A stretch of 64,000 bases of DNA from CAILZL01 sp963791615 (GTDB taxonomy: Bacteria; Pseudomonadota; Gammaproteobacteria; Steroidobacterales; Steroidobacteraceae): the NCBI GenBank assembly GCA_963791615.1, contig CAWBTE010000006.1, positions 1,054,001 to 1,118,000 of the forward strand. Direction: 5' to 3'. The notes below the pieces were generated by a model that saw only the letters and a list, made by a program, of their open reading frames with translations, was not told the origin of the DNA and did no database searches. A program made the translations under genes and the position numbers. Positions 41,989 through 51,969 of the stretch are shown here, one piece after another (position 1 is the stretch's first letter; every line of letters begins with the position of its first letter).

Positions 41989-42993
41989 ATGAGCACCGCC
42001 CCCACCCTCGGCCGCCAGGATTCACTGGTCACGCTGCAAGCCCACATTCTGGAACAGCAGTCGCGTTTTCCCGAAGCCAGCGGCACGCTGAGCTGGATTC
42101 TGTCGGCGTTGTCGATCTCGGCCAAGATCATTGCCAACAGCGTGCGCCGTGCGCGTCTCGATGATGTGCTGGGCAATATCGGTAGTGAAAACGTACAGGG
42201 CGAGCAGCAGCAGAAGCTGGATGTCATCGCCAATGAAGTGCTGCTGCGGGTACTGGGCAAGCGCGACGGCGTGGCCGTGGTGGCTTCGGAAGAAAACGAA
42301 GAACCCGTCATGCTGCGTGAAGTGGGCGAAGGCAAGTACTGCGTACTGTTCGATCCACTGGATGGTTCTTCCAATCTGGATGTGTGTGGCGGCGTCGGCA
42401 CCATCTTCAGCATCCTGCGTTACGACAATCCGGCACACAAACAGGATGGCTGGCTGCAAAGCGGCGTGAAACAGGTGGCCGCAGGCTATGTGCTGTATGG
42501 CTCGTCCACGGTGCTGGTGATGACCATCGGCATGGGCGTGGATATGTTCGTGCTGGATACCGCCATCGGCGCCTTTGTACGCGTTGAGGAGCAACTGCAA
42601 ATCCCCAGGGCCAACAAGAGCTATTCACTGAACGAAGGTCATCGCTTCACTTTCCCCACCGGCTACAACAAGTATCTGGACTGGGCGCAGGCCAATGGTT
42701 ACTCCAGTCGCTATGTCGGCGCGATGGTGGCCGACGTGCATCGCATCCTGCTCAAGGGCGGCGTATTCATGTATCCACCGACGCAGAAAGCGCCCAATGG
42801 CAAGTTGCGGTTGATGTATGAGGCCAATCCCATGGCCATGCTGGTGGAACAGGCCGGCGGCAAGGCATTCAGCATGCCGGGTCAGCGTATTCTGGAGGTA
42901 ATACCCACAGCGATTCATCAGCGCGTGCCCGTGGTGCTGGGCAGCCCGGATGAAGTGGATCATGTAATCAGTCATCTGCTTGCCAATCCCTGA
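41989..42993 (+). CDS. fbp: Fructose-1,6-bisphosphatase, class I
   Basis: Hydrolyses fructose 1,6-bisphosphate in gluconeogenesis. The 334-residue protein has the metal-binding VASEENEEPVML and FDPLDGSSNLDVCGGVGTIF, the GYVLYGSSTVLVMT core, and the substrate segment KLRLMYEANPMAMLVEQAGG. ATG 41989 gives the usual N-terminus (MSTAPTLGRQDSLVT LQAHILE in short form). The frame is open for 35 codons upstream but lacks family similarity. The MFS gene follows by 18 nt. Confidence 0.95.
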   Translation: MSTAPTLGRQDSLVTLQAHILEQQSRFPEASGTLSWILSALSISAKIIANSVRRARLDDVLGNIGSENVQGEQQQKLDVIANEVLLRVLGKRDGVAVVASEENEEPVMLREVGEGKYCVLFDPLDGSSNLDVCGGVGTIFSILRYDNPAHKQDGWLQSGVKQVAAGYVLYGSSTVLVMTIGMGVDMFVLDTAIGAFVRVEEQLQIPRANKSYSLNEGHRFTFPTGYNKYLDWAQANGYSSRYVGAMVADVHRILLKGGVFMYPPTQKAPNGKLRLMYEANPMAMLVEQAGGKAFSMPGQRILEVIPTAIHQRVPVVLGSPDEVDHVISHLLANP

Positions 42994-43011
42994 GCGCGAG
43001 CTGCACCTGCA

Positions 43012-44436
43012 ATGAATGCCTCAGCCAATGACGAAGCGCACACCCTGAAAAATCCGCTGTTTATCACCATGGTGATTGCAGCCGCGTTTTTCATGGAGCT
43101 GTTTGATGGCACCGTGATTGTCACGGCCCTGCCCACCATGGCCAAAGAGTTCAATACCAGCGTGGTGGGACTCAGTCTGGGCCTGACGGCTTACATGTTA
43201 TCCACGGCCGTGTTGTTGCCCGCCAGCGGCTGGATTGCGGATCGCTATGGCACACGTACGGTGTTTTGCTTTGCCACCGCCCTGTTCGTGCTGGCCTCCA
43301 TCTGGTGCGGCCTGTCACACAGCGTGAACGAGTTCGTGCTGGCACGCATCGTACAAGGCATTGGTGCGGCGCTGATGTCGCCGGTCGGCAGACTGGTGGT
43401 GCTGCGCGCCACACCCAAAGACCAACTGGTGCGCGTCACCAATCTGATGGTGGTGCCGGCACTGCTCGGCCCGGTACTGGGCCCACCCATCGGTGGCCTG
43501 ATCACCACTTACGCATCATGGCGCTGGTGTTTCTTCATCAACGTCCCCATCGGCCTGACCATTCTGTACCTGGTATACCGGCATACACCCAACTTGCGCA
43601 GTCTCGAACCCAGACCGTTTGATTACACCGGATTCGTCCTGAATGGCGTTAGCCTGGCCAGCCTGATCTACGGCATGGATATACTCGCCGAACGCTGGCC
43701 GGGCGATGCGCTGAGCGTCAGCCTGATTGCTGTCGGTGTGGTGCTGGGATATTTCGCCATTCGTCATGCGCGCCGCGCCGCGCAGCCACTGGTCACCACG
43801 CACCCACTCAGCATCCAGAGCTTCAAGGTATCGGTGCTGACCGGTGGCGGCCTGTTTCGCCTGTCCATTGCCGCGCCCATCTTCCTCATGCCGCTGATGT
43901 TCCAGATGGGCATGGGCATGAGCGCGTTTGTCTCCGGTCTGCTGATCCTGACGCACACCGGCGGCGATCTGCTGATGAAAGCATTTACGCGACGCTTCAT
44001 GAATTGGGCCGGCTTCCGGCGCGCCTTGATACTGACGGCCTGCGTGTTTGCAGCCTGCATGGCGATTTGCGCCACCTTCACCATCGAAACTTCGTACTGG
44101 TGGATCGGAATTGTGCTGGTCGTGGCGGGTGGCGCTCGCTCGCTGCAGATGGGCGCACAGAACGCGCTGCAGCTCGCGGATATTTCTCAGGCGGAAATGA
44201 CCAACGCATCAACTTTGTCCGGCATCATTCAACAGGTGCAACGCGCCATGGGTGTGACGCTGGGCGCCATCGTGCTGAACTTTGCCGTGTCATTGCGCAG
44301 CGCTGATGCCATGCAGGCGCTGGCGCAGATTGATTTCCAGATTGGCTTTGCACTGATGAGCCTGCTGGGCTTCATCTCCGTCCTGTGGTTCCTGCCGCTG
44401 CGCAAAGATATTGGCGCACAACTGCTGGGACGGTAG
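43012..44436 (+). CDS. MFS transporter, DHA2 (EmrB/QacA) drug-exporter family
   Basis: A 474-residue inner-membrane protein with about 14 helices. It contains AAFFMELFDGTVIVTALPTMAKEF in helix 1, the DHA2 motif WIADRYGTRTVF, and the antiporter motif LLGPVLGPPIGGLITTYASWRWCFFINVPIG, all typical of EmrB-type exporters. No adaptor (EmrA) gene is nearby. The substrate is unknown. It may be co-transcribed with fbp. Confidence 0.9.
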   Translation: MNASANDEAHTLKNPLFITMVIAAAFFMELFDGTVIVTALPTMAKEFNTSVVGLSLGLTAYMLSTAVLLPASGWIADRYGTRTVFCFATALFVLASIWCGLSHSVNEFVLARIVQGIGAALMSPVGRLVVLRATPKDQLVRVTNLMVVPALLGPVLGPPIGGLITTYASWRWCFFINVPIGLTILYLVYRHTPNLRSLEPRPFDYTGFVLNGVSLASLIYGMDILAERWPGDALSVSLIAVGVVLGYFAIRHARRAAQPLVTTHPLSIQSFKVSVLTGGGLFRLSIAAPIFLMPLMFQMGMGMSAFVSGLLILTHTGGDLLMKAFTRRFMNWAGFRRALILTACVFAACMAICATFTIETSYWWIGIVLVVAGGARSLQMGAQNALQLADISQAEMTNASTLSGIIQQVQRAMGVTLGAIVLNFAVSLRSADAMQALAQIDFQIGFALMSLLGFISVLWFLPLRKDIGAQLLGR

Positions 44437-44482
44437 GGCTCGCTCGCCAGCGACCCTCCTGAGATAAAAGCAGTTCAAGCCC

Positions 44483-44959
44483 CTACGGCACCCAGCTTTC
44501 CTCTGCCGCGCGCTGGCGAATGATACGCACGCAATCGATATCGGCTTCCAGATACGCGGACCGGATGAACTGATCGTACATGGCCTCCTGTGCGGCATCC
44601 TCAAGGCGCGTGCGTTCCAGCTGGTAATCGAAACGCATTTGCAGCAGTGCAGCGCCGGGCTCTTCAATGGAAATGGTCAGCATGCCAACGCCCCGATCCT
44701 GCGTGGCCTCGGTTTCAATCATGATGCGTCGCATGGGTTCCAGACGTACTCGATCACGCACCTTGAACGAACCAAAATCCAGTTCACGCGCCAGCGACAG
44801 GTCGCCGCGCACCACAATGCGCGAGCCGGTGAGATTCGTCATGAATGCCGCAGGCTGCTCGGCACGCAACAACAGTCCCTGCCACAGCTGTGCGCGCGTC
44901 ATCGGTTCAATCAACGGATTCAGGGGATCATTCACCTGCACCAGATGCTCGAACTTCAT
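44483..44959 (-). CDS. DUF1857/AtaL-like SRPBCC-fold protein
   Basis: A 158-residue single-domain protein starting MKFEHLVQVNDPLNPLIEPM, then TRAQLWQGLLLRAEQPAAFM and a helix-grip pattern. This fits the AtaL-like branch of the START/SRPBCC superfamily, which binds hydrophobic ligands in a central cavity. The ligand is unknown. Its ATG overlaps the stop of the hemD-like gene by 4 nt. Confidence 0.8.
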   Translation of the reverse strand: MKFEHLVQVNDPLNPLIEPMTRAQLWQGLLLRAEQPAAFMTNLTGSRIVVRGDLSLARELDFGSFKVRDRVRLEPMRRIMIETEATQDRGVGMLTISIEEPGAALLQMRFDYQLERTRLEDAAQEAMYDQFIRSAYLEADIDCVRIIRQRAAEESWVP

Positions 44960-45789
44960 GCCTGCGCCGGCCCCGCCTGTTCGGCCATCGTGGTCACCAG
45001 CGGCTTCATGAAGAACGAATCTTCCGGCATGAAACTGGCGGTGATGCCGTGTTGCGCCAGTACGTCACGCACCACCGGCCCCACCGCTGCCACCTGCACT
45101 TTTGCAAAAGCCTGCTGCAACAACTGCGCATCACCTACCGCAAACAGGCGATTCACCTGCGCCATGCTGGTGAAAGCAATGATGTCCACTGCGCCCTGCG
45201 CCATGCGTGTTATCAACTCATGCACCTGTGCATCGTCAATGGCGTCGGCATAGATATAGGGCGCAACGATCAGCGGCTTCGCGCCGGCGCTGCGCAGGTA
45301 TTCAATCAGGGGCAGATTGGGTTCGCTGCCGTACAACTGCACGCCCACACAATGGCCCTGCAAATCCAGGGTGCGCAAGGTGGCTATCACGCCGGCAGTA
45401 GTCGGCTCGGCGGCGCTGTAAGCAGGTTGCAAGCCCAGCTCTCGCAACACGCGCGCCGGCTTGGGGCCACGCGTAAGGGTGGGCACCTGCGCCAGACGCT
45501 GCACAAAGGCATCGCGCCATGCCGGCTGATGCTGTTCGATACAGGACAACAGACGGCGCAGGCCTTCGCCGGTGAGCAGAATCAATTCATCACAGGCGCC
45601 TGCGATGAACTGCTCAATCCAGGCCAGCACCGGCTGCGGATCGGGCGCGTCCTTGATAGCCACCAGCGGGCAACGCAACACGCTGGCGCCGCGCCGTTCC
45701 AGCAAGCCGGCGAATACATCCAGTTGCCGGGTTTCCGGCACGGCAATGATTCGCCCATTCAGAGAGTCGTTAAGGAGTAGTTCGGCCAT
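44956..45789 (-). CDS. Uroporphyrinogen-III synthase-like protein
   Basis: A 277-residue HemD-family protein: GRIIAVPETRQLDVFAGLLERRGA, IDDAQVHELI and DIIAFTSMAQVNRLF followed by VAAVGPVVRDVLAQHGI. HemD closes the tetrapyrrole ring for haem and sirohaem. It is unlinked to hemC here, and stand-alone HemD relatives often accompany nitrite reductase genes, so it may support sirohaem for NirB. I leave the symbol blank because a second hemD may exist elsewhere. Confidence 0.85.
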   Translation of the reverse strand: MAELLLNDSLNGRIIAVPETRQLDVFAGLLERRGASVLRCPLVAIKDAPDPQPVLAWIEQFIAGACDELILLTGEGLRRLLSCIEQHQPAWRDAFVQRLAQVPTLTRGPKPARVLRELGLQPAYSAAEPTTAGVIATLRTLDLQGHCVGVQLYGSEPNLPLIEYLRSAGAKPLIVAPYIYADAIDDAQVHELITRMAQGAVDIIAFTSMAQVNRLFAVGDAQLLQQAFAKVQVAAVGPVVRDVLAQHGITASFMPEDSFFMKPLVTTMAEQAGPAQA

Positions 45790-45903
45790 GGCGGCAAACT
45801 ATGCCAGGCCCAGTCAGCGATCAAGCAGTATTGCGTGACAGTCGGGACGTGCAGCCATTACGCTGACCGGGTTGGCCGACTATCAACCATGAGGGGAGTC
45901 ACC

Positions 45904-46581
45904 ATGCGTATATTCGTTTTGTCGCTGCTGCTTGTATCCAGCCTGGCTTTGGCGCTGGATCTTGCCAGCATCACCAACACCGACGCCACCACTGCACTGC
46001 GCACGGCGCTGACTCAGGGCGCAGGCAAGGCTGTCACCACGCTGGCGCAGAAAGACGGCTTCCTTGGCAATCCGGAAGTGAAAATTCCGCTGCCGCAAAA
46101 CCTGCAGAAGGCCGAGAAACTGATGCGCCGGGTCGGCCTGGGCTCGATGGCGGACAACCTGGTGCTGACCATGAATCGCGCCGCCGAAGCCGCCGTACCC
46201 GAAGCGAAAACGCTCTTGGTCGATGCAGTCAAGGCCATGACCCTGACCGACGCCAAAGCCATTCTCAGCGGTGGCCCGGATTCCGCCACGCAGTATTTCC
46301 GCAGCAAGACCGAAACCACACTGGCTGCCCGATTCAAACCCATCATCATGCAATCCACCGCCAAAACTGGTGCGGTCAAACAGTACAACTCACTGGCCGG
46401 CAAAGCTGCACAGTTCGGCTTGCTGGATGCCAAGTCCGCCAACATTGATGACTACGTAACCGCCGAAGCACTGGATGGCCTGTACACCATGATCGCCAAG
46501 GAAGAACAAGCCATCCGCGCCAACCCCATCGGCCAGACCAGCAAGATATTGCAGAAGGTGTTTGGCGCGGTGGGCAAGTGA
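45904..46581 (+). CDS. Exported DUF4197 protein
   Basis: A 225-residue protein with a signal peptide (MRIFVLSLLLVSSLALAL) and a helical body. Family marks are FLGNPEVKIPLPQNLQKAEKLMRRVG, MNRAAEAAVPEAKTLLVDAVK and GGPDSATQYFRSKTETTL. The function is unknown. ATG 45904 has GGGGAG 5 nt upstream. It is followed 12 nt later by a GNAT gene on the same strand. Confidence 0.9.
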   Translation: MRIFVLSLLLVSSLALALDLASITNTDATTALRTALTQGAGKAVTTLAQKDGFLGNPEVKIPLPQNLQKAEKLMRRVGLGSMADNLVLTMNRAAEAAVPEAKTLLVDAVKAMTLTDAKAILSGGPDSATQYFRSKTETTLAARFKPIIMQSTAKTGAVKQYNSLAGKAAQFGLLDAKSANIDDYVTAEALDGLYTMIAKEEQAIRANPIGQTSKILQKVFGAVGK

Positions 46582-46593
46582 GCCTCTTCAACC

Positions 46594-47064
46594 ATGAAGA
46601 TCGAGATCGACAACCTCTCTCGTCCCGAGATACACGCATTGCTCAATGAGCACTTACAGAGCATGTATGCGCTGTCGCCTCCCGAGAGCGTTCACGCGCT
46701 TGACCTGCACAGACTTCGCTCGCCAGAGGTCACATTCTGGTCTGCCTGGGAAGGCTCGCTCCTGCTCGGCTGCGGCGCACTCAAAGAGCTTGATCGCAAG
46801 CATGGCGAGGTCAAGTCCATGCGCACTCCCAATGCACTTCGTCGCCGAGGCGCAGGTCGCGCCATCCTGGTTCACATCATTGAGGTCGCGAGGTCTCGCG
46901 CCTATGAGCGCCTGAGCCTGGAAACCGGCTCCATGGCAGCGTTCAAGCCCGCGCAACAGCTGTACGAGAGTTTTGGCTTCAGGTACTGCGGGCCATTCGG
47001 CGAGTATGCCGAAGATCCCAACAGCGTTTTCATGTCACTGCGTCTGCAGCAAGGTGCGGCCTAA
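46594..47064 (+). CDS. GNAT-family N-acetyltransferase
   Basis: A 156-residue acetyl-CoA-dependent acetyltransferase of the YsnE/PhnO type. The acetyl-CoA loop is RRRGAGRAILVHIIEVARS, preceded by EVKSMRTPNAL and followed by LSLETGSMAAFKPAQQLYESFGF, which closely matches characterised small-molecule GNATs. The substrate is unknown. It converges with the DUF3025 gene with a 4-nt overlap. Confidence 0.92.
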   Translation: MKIEIDNLSRPEIHALLNEHLQSMYALSPPESVHALDLHRLRSPEVTFWSAWEGSLLLGCGALKELDRKHGEVKSMRTPNALRRRGAGRAILVHIIEVARSRAYERLSLETGSMAAFKPAQQLYESFGFRYCGPFGEYAEDPNSVFMSLRLQQGAA

Positions 47065-47894
47065 TCCATTCGAGCGGGCTGCCACCCCTTCATTATTGGC
47101 TGCCACGTTTCGGACCGAAACACCGTAGCATCGTCATAGAACTGCTGATCCTGCGCCTGCCACCAGCCGGGGATGCCCAGCACTGGCAGGGGCGTAAAGC
47201 AGTTGGTACTCAGACCATGCAGAGCACACTCCGCCAGTTCGTTTGCCACTTTCAAGTCCAGCCACTCACGCCGGGCGTGGTGCGACATCGCAAAGAAATC
47301 ATCAGACGCCATGACGACCCATGTATGGGCGGTGATGCTTTTATAAGGGGCAGCCAGTTTCTCCATCAGCGCATGACCGAATAGCCAGGGCTCAGCCAGC
47401 TGACTGAAGGCGCTGCGCTGATCGATAAACAGGCTATGCCATTGATGATTGCGCAATGCCTCGACCAATGCCTTGCCTTGTACACCGTCACGCACCACCA
47501 GCAGCGCGGCATTTTCATCAAAAATCGTTGCGGCATCACGCGCTGAACCGCGTGACTTGCCGATACCGGTACGGGCGATCTGCGCTGCCTGTAGTGCATT
47601 GAGCTGGCGCTTGATACGGGGAAAGCTCAGCCACACCAGCGCATTGAAAAAATCATGCAGGTTGTTGCGCGTGGGAACCTTGCCAGTGGCGCTGATGAAA
47701 GCTTCATAAGCCATGCCTTCCGGCAAGGCGGTTTGATCGACGAAAGACACCGGCAGGCCGCGCTGGTTTGTGAGTGACAGCGAGGCGCTGCGCCGATTGA
47801 GCGCAGCCAGCTGGTCGGCATGACCGATCACAGTTTCTGCAGCAGCAGTGATGGATGCGTACCATGGACGCGTCCAGTCGATTGGGGTTGGCAT
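47061..47894 (-). CDS. DUF3025 protein
   Basis: A 277-residue cytoplasmic protein. ISATGKVPTRNNLHDFFNALVWLSFPRIK is the family signature, with LFGHALMEKLAAPYKSITAHTW and CFTPLPVLGIPGWW later. The family is common in beta- and gammaproteobacteria and has no known function. The DNA from 47895 to 48079 has no convincing gene. Confidence 0.88.
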   Translation of the reverse strand: MPTPIDWTRPWYASITAAAETVIGHADQLAALNRRSASLSLTNQRGLPVSFVDQTALPEGMAYEAFISATGKVPTRNNLHDFFNALVWLSFPRIKRQLNALQAAQIARTGIGKSRGSARDAATIFDENAALLVVRDGVQGKALVEALRNHQWHSLFIDQRSAFSQLAEPWLFGHALMEKLAAPYKSITAHTWVVMASDDFFAMSHHARREWLDLKVANELAECALHGLSTNCFTPLPVLGIPGWWQAQDQQFYDDATVFRSETWQPIMKGWQPARMD

Positions 47895-48079
47895 AGGCCG
47901 CTATTGAACCCCATATTCGTGATATCCGGATATTCCATTCCACCGGAGGACTATCACAAAAAGCGGGACGAGCTACACCCGGAAAATGAAATGACCTGGG
48001 AAACGAGCGTTACACCCGGTTTCGCTACGAAACTGGACTGGTTCGCTCAACGTAACGAACCAATCAGGGGTAACAAATA

Positions 48080-49102
48080 TCAGGCCGCCACTCTCACGCA
48101 GTTCCGCCCTTCTTCCTTGGCCTGATACAGCGCCTTGTCGGCGCGTTCGATGGCTTGCTCGATGGTCTCGCCGGGCGCGGGCACGGCCACGCCGATGGAG
48201 ATGGTGACGCTGTCAATGAATTCATTGCTGTTGGCGCGACGGATGCGTCCCTTGGCAAAGGTGTTGCGCAGCTGTTCTGCCAGTGCAAACGCGCCCTGCT
48301 GGGGGGTATTGGGCAGCAGCATGATGAATTCTTCGCCGCCAAAGCGGGCAACGATGTCGCGCCCCTTGAGTACCGACTTGAGCGCCTGCGCTGCGGTGCG
48401 AATCACCTGATCGCCAAACAGATGGCCATAGGTATCGTTGACGCGCTTGAAGTGGTCAATGTCCGCAATCATCACTGAGCAAGTGGTCAGGGCATCGGGA
48501 TTGCCGGCGCACAATTCTTCCAGTGAGCGACTGAAGCCACGGCGATTACGCAGGCCAGTCAGCGGATCGGTTACCGCTTCGTTTTGCAGGCTGCCAAGTT
48601 GATCGCGTAACGACTGCATCTCATCACGCGTCGCTGTCAATTCAGAACGCAATATTTCGGTGGAGTTGCGCACGGCAGCGGTAGAGGTCAGCAGGGTGGA
48701 TACCAGCCGGCCCATGCTTTCCATATCCGTTATTTTTCTCAGCTCCTCTTCGCATTCGGCCAGGGTGCGCGCGTATTCAGCGGCGCCTTCGCCCGAGGTG
48801 GCGGCGACTTCAGCCAGCTTGCGCAACAAATTGCCAAGACCGGCCTGCAACTGCTCAACGCGATGCGTGTTGCGCGTGTCGATGTGTAACTCGTAAAGCT
48901 TGTCGATATCGGGCTGCGTGAGGCTGTCACCCGCTTCGAGTCGATGACCAATCTCTTTGGCCAGCGACAGATTTCCGCCTGACAGATATTCGTACCAGAC
49001 CGCGTAGTTGGTGGGGTAGTAGTGGCCGCCATGTTTGGCGATATTCGGCAAGGCAAGGCGCAGCAGTTCGGCACTCTGGGCGGCGGGTTCTCGATAACGC
49101 AT
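48080..49102 (-). CDS. Diguanylate cyclase (GGDEF domain)
   Basis: Makes cyclic di-GMP. Of 340 residues, the N-terminal half is a helical, probably soluble sensory region (HYYPTNYAVWYEYLSGGNLSLA). The C-terminal GGDEF domain contains DPLTGLRNRRGFSRSLEEL, VMIADIDHFKRVNDTYGHLFGD and the active site ARFGGEEF. The inhibitory RxxD site is not kept (KGRD precedes by five residues), so product feedback may be weak. Confidence 0.93.
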   Translation of the reverse strand: MRYREPAAQSAELLRLALPNIAKHGGHYYPTNYAVWYEYLSGGNLSLAKEIGHRLEAGDSLTQPDIDKLYELHIDTRNTHRVEQLQAGLGNLLRKLAEVAATSGEGAAEYARTLAECEEELRKITDMESMGRLVSTLLTSTAAVRNSTEILRSELTATRDEMQSLRDQLGSLQNEAVTDPLTGLRNRRGFSRSLEELCAGNPDALTTCSVMIADIDHFKRVNDTYGHLFGDQVIRTAAQALKSVLKGRDIVARFGGEEFIMLLPNTPQQGAFALAEQLRNTFAKGRIRRANSNEFIDSVTISIGVAVPAPGETIEQAIERADKALYQAKEEGRNCVRVAA

Positions 49103-49257
49103 AGTCAGACCTGCATTCGTTTGTTGTGCAGGCTGTATCGTCCGTTCTGGCGAAAACTTAGGGGTTGCCCTTACAGGGAATGGGCTGAAAACCCGACCGG
49201 CTTCTCAATTCATCAAGAATAGCGACGCAGCCTGGCCGTGCTTGCGCCCTCCGCCCG

Positions 49258-51051
49258 CTATCTGCCGACCTTGGCCCACGAGTCGCGCAGCGTAACCGTG
49301 CGATTGAATATCGGCATGCCGGGCCGGGACTGAATACGATCGGCGACAAAATATCCGTGTCGTTCAAACTGGAAACGATCTTCCGGCTGTGCATCCCGCA
49401 GCGCCGGCTCCAGTTGCGCATGCAGCACCTGCCTGGCGTTGGGGTTGATGTCGAGCAGGAAATCGCGCTCGCCTGCGCCGGGACTGGCCACGCCGAACAG
49501 TCGATCGTAGAGACGCACTTCGCAGGCATAGGCCTGTGACACGGCCACCCAGTGCACATTGCCCTTGACCTTGTACTGATCAGCGCCGGGTGAACCGGAA
49601 CGCGAGTCAGGCAGGTATTCGCAATGCACGGCAGTCACGCGACCGTCGGCGTCCTTGTCGCAGCCGGTGCACTGCACGATATAGCCATAACGCAAACGCA
49701 CGCGATTGCCGGGATACAAACGGAAGTAACCCTTGGACGGTGTTTCCATGAAATCTTCGCGTTCAATCCACAATTCACGCGCCAGCAGCAGGCTGCGCTT
49801 GCCGAGTTCGGGCTTCTGTGGATGATTGGGCGCTTCGCAGAGTTCAGTCTGGCCTTCCGGATAGTTGTCGATCACCAGCTTCACCGGATCGAGCACGCCG
49901 ATACGGCGCTGTGCGGCTTCATTCAGATGCTCGCGCATGCAGTCTTCCAGCACGCCCATATCAATCCAGGAATCCGACCTGGACACGCCAATGCGCTCAG
50001 CAAAGGCGCGCAAGCCTTCCGGCGTGAAGCCACGTCGTCGTGCGCCCGCCAGCGTTGGCAGGCGCGGATCATCCCAGCCTTCCACATGCTTTTCTTCAAC
50101 CAGCTGGATCAGCTTGCGCTTGGAGAGAACGGTGTAGGACAGATTGAGACGCGCGAATTCATATTGCTGTGGCAAGGGCTGCGCAAAGAAACCGGCATCC
50201 GCGAGTCGATTCAGCAGCCAGTCGTAAAACGGCCGCTGCGCTTCAAACTCCAGCGTGCAGATGGAATGGGTGATGTTTTCCAGCGCATCTTCGATTGGGT
50301 GCGCAAAGGTGTACATGGGATAGATGCACCAGGTATCACCCGTGTTGTGATGTATGACATGACGGATGCGATAGATGGCCGGATCGCGCAAATTGATGTT
50401 GGGCGAGGCCATGTCGATCTTCGCGCGCAAGATATGCGCGCCATCGGCAAACTCACCCGCCTTCATGCGCCGGAACAGATCGAGATTCTCGACAATGCTG
50501 CGCTCACGAAACGGACTGTTGCTGCCGGGCTCGGTGAGCGTGCCACGCGTGGCGCGAATCTCCTCCGCGCTCTGACTGTCTACATAGGCATGGCCTGCTT
50601 CTATCAGGATCTCGGCGCAGCGATACATGTGCTCAAAATAATTCGAGGCGTAGTACAGATTCTGTTGTTCAGCGCCACCCGCATTGAAACGCCAGTCAAA
50701 GCCCAGCCAGCGCACCGCATCTATGATGGCATCGACGTATTCCTGTTCTTCTTTTTCAGGGTTGGTGTCATCAAAACGCAGATGACAGGCGCCGCCAAAG
50801 TCGCGCGCCAGACCGAAATTCAGGCAGATCGACTTGGCATGGCCGAAATGCAGATAACCATTGGGCTCAGGGGGAAAGCGGGTGCGGATGCGCGCCTGAT
50901 CAACTCCGGCTGCCGCATGCTGTGCAGCATCACCGGGCTTGCCGGACCAATGGCGACCGGCATATTTGTCTGCGGCCAGATCGGCTTCAACAATATTGCG
51001 GACGAAGTTACCAGCGAGCGCCGGAGTGTTTGCTGATTCTTTAGCGGACAT
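49258..51051 (-). CDS. glnS: Glutaminyl-tRNA synthetase
   Basis: Charges tRNA-Gln, whose gene is also in this window. The 597-residue class I synthetase has FPPEPNGYLHFGHAKS (HIGH-like), the ERSIVENLDLFRRMKAGEF segment, the KMSKS-equivalent VLSKRKLIQLV, and a C-terminal anticodon-binding barrel. Residues before ~55 form an extra N-terminal tail. ATG 51051 (MSAKESANT) was chosen over 51075 because AGGCAA lies just upstream. Confidence 0.95.
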   Translation of the reverse strand: MSAKESANTPALAGNFVRNIVEADLAADKYAGRHWSGKPGDAAQHAAAGVDQARIRTRFPPEPNGYLHFGHAKSICLNFGLARDFGGACHLRFDDTNPEKEEQEYVDAIIDAVRWLGFDWRFNAGGAEQQNLYYASNYFEHMYRCAEILIEAGHAYVDSQSAEEIRATRGTLTEPGSNSPFRERSIVENLDLFRRMKAGEFADGAHILRAKIDMASPNINLRDPAIYRIRHVIHHNTGDTWCIYPMYTFAHPIEDALENITHSICTLEFEAQRPFYDWLLNRLADAGFFAQPLPQQYEFARLNLSYTVLSKRKLIQLVEEKHVEGWDDPRLPTLAGARRRGFTPEGLRAFAERIGVSRSDSWIDMGVLEDCMREHLNEAAQRRIGVLDPVKLVIDNYPEGQTELCEAPNHPQKPELGKRSLLLARELWIEREDFMETPSKGYFRLYPGNRVRLRYGYIVQCTGCDKDADGRVTAVHCEYLPDSRSGSPGADQYKVKGNVHWVAVSQAYACEVRLYDRLFGVASPGAGERDFLLDINPNARQVLHAQLEPALRDAQPEDRFQFERHGYFVADRIQSRPGMPIFNRTVTLRDSWAKVGR

Positions 51052-51136
51052 TTGCCTGCAAGCCCTGAAAGCCAAGGGGGAAACTGCGGAAGATCAAACC
51101 GCAGATTCTACTGGCTTTGGGTCACGCACAGCAGGC

Positions 51137-51895
51137 CTATTTTTTCAGTTCGTACAGCACACTGACGTTGGCGGTAAAGCCCACTTCGCCTGAAGCAATC
51201 GGCGTCGGCGCCGCATCCGCCATGGTCTTGGCGCGCGCCATCATCACCATAGGCTGCGGCTGATCAGACTGAAAACTTTCGTTGATGGTGACAATGCGCG
51301 CCACCCGGTAACCCGCTGCCCTGGCGTACAGCTCGGCGCGTTCGGTGGCTGTCTGCATGGCCAGCCGGCGCGCTTCATCGGTGGCAGCCCGATCATCATC
51401 GAGCGCAAAACTGACGCCATTAAGGGTATTGCCGCCACCACTCACCAGGGTGTCGAGCGTTGCGCCCAGGGTATCCAGCTTGCGCACCTTGGCCGTCACC
51501 TGATTGGAAGCGGTATAGCCCGCCAGCACCTGACGGCCGCGCCCGTCCTTTTCCTGAATATAGTCGTAGCGCGGATTGAGCGAGAAATTCGAGGTCTGAA
51601 TATCCTTGTCAGCGATACCGGCAGCCTTGAGCGCTTTGAGCATGCCGTTCATGTCGCGGGCATTAAGGGCCATAGCTTCTTTCGCGGTTCTGGCTTCGCT
51701 CTGCACACCGGCATTGATGTAGGCAATATCCGGTGCGCGACTGACTTCACCCGCCGCATTGATAGTGATGGTGGTTTCGGGCTGGATGGAATTGGGATGA
51801 AAGGCAGTACTCGTATTCTGCGCTGCGGACTGACTGGCCCACCCAGACAAAACCAGCAAGAGGATCGAGGTCATAGCCACTGTTGAGCGATTCAT
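51137..51895 (-). CDS. SIMPL-domain (DUF541) periplasmic protein
   Basis: A 252-residue exported protein: signal peptide MTSILLLVLSGWASQSAAQ, then TITINAAGEVSRAPDIAYINAGVQSEA and ALKAAGIADKDIQTSNFSLNPRYDY, the hallmarks of the SIMPL/OMP28 family. Members such as YggE reduce oxidative stress, but the mechanism is unknown. It lies between glnS and the EAL gene as a likely single unit. Confidence 0.9.
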   Translation of the reverse strand: MNRSTVAMTSILLLVLSGWASQSAAQNTSTAFHPNSIQPETTITINAAGEVSRAPDIAYINAGVQSEARTAKEAMALNARDMNGMLKALKAAGIADKDIQTSNFSLNPRYDYIQEKDGRGRQVLAGYTASNQVTAKVRKLDTLGATLDTLVSGGGNTLNGVSFALDDDRAATDEARRLAMQTATERAELYARAAGYRVARIVTINESFQSDQPQPMVMMARAKTMADAAPTPIASGEVGFTANVSVLYELKK

Positions 51896-51969
51896 GACAG
51901 TTCTCCGTAATGGTCAATGCACAGACTAGTGTGAGCCCGGGCATGTAATCAAGGAGAACGATGCTGCGC

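Noticed and set aside
44845..45780. A 311-codon plus-strand open frame
   Set aside because: Antisense to the HemD-like gene, with no recognisable domain and no ribosome site.
47820..48125. A 101-codon plus-strand open frame spanning the DUF3025-cyclase gap
   Set aside because: Its first part is antisense to DUF3025 and its last part antisense to the cyclase gene. No domain and no ribosome site.
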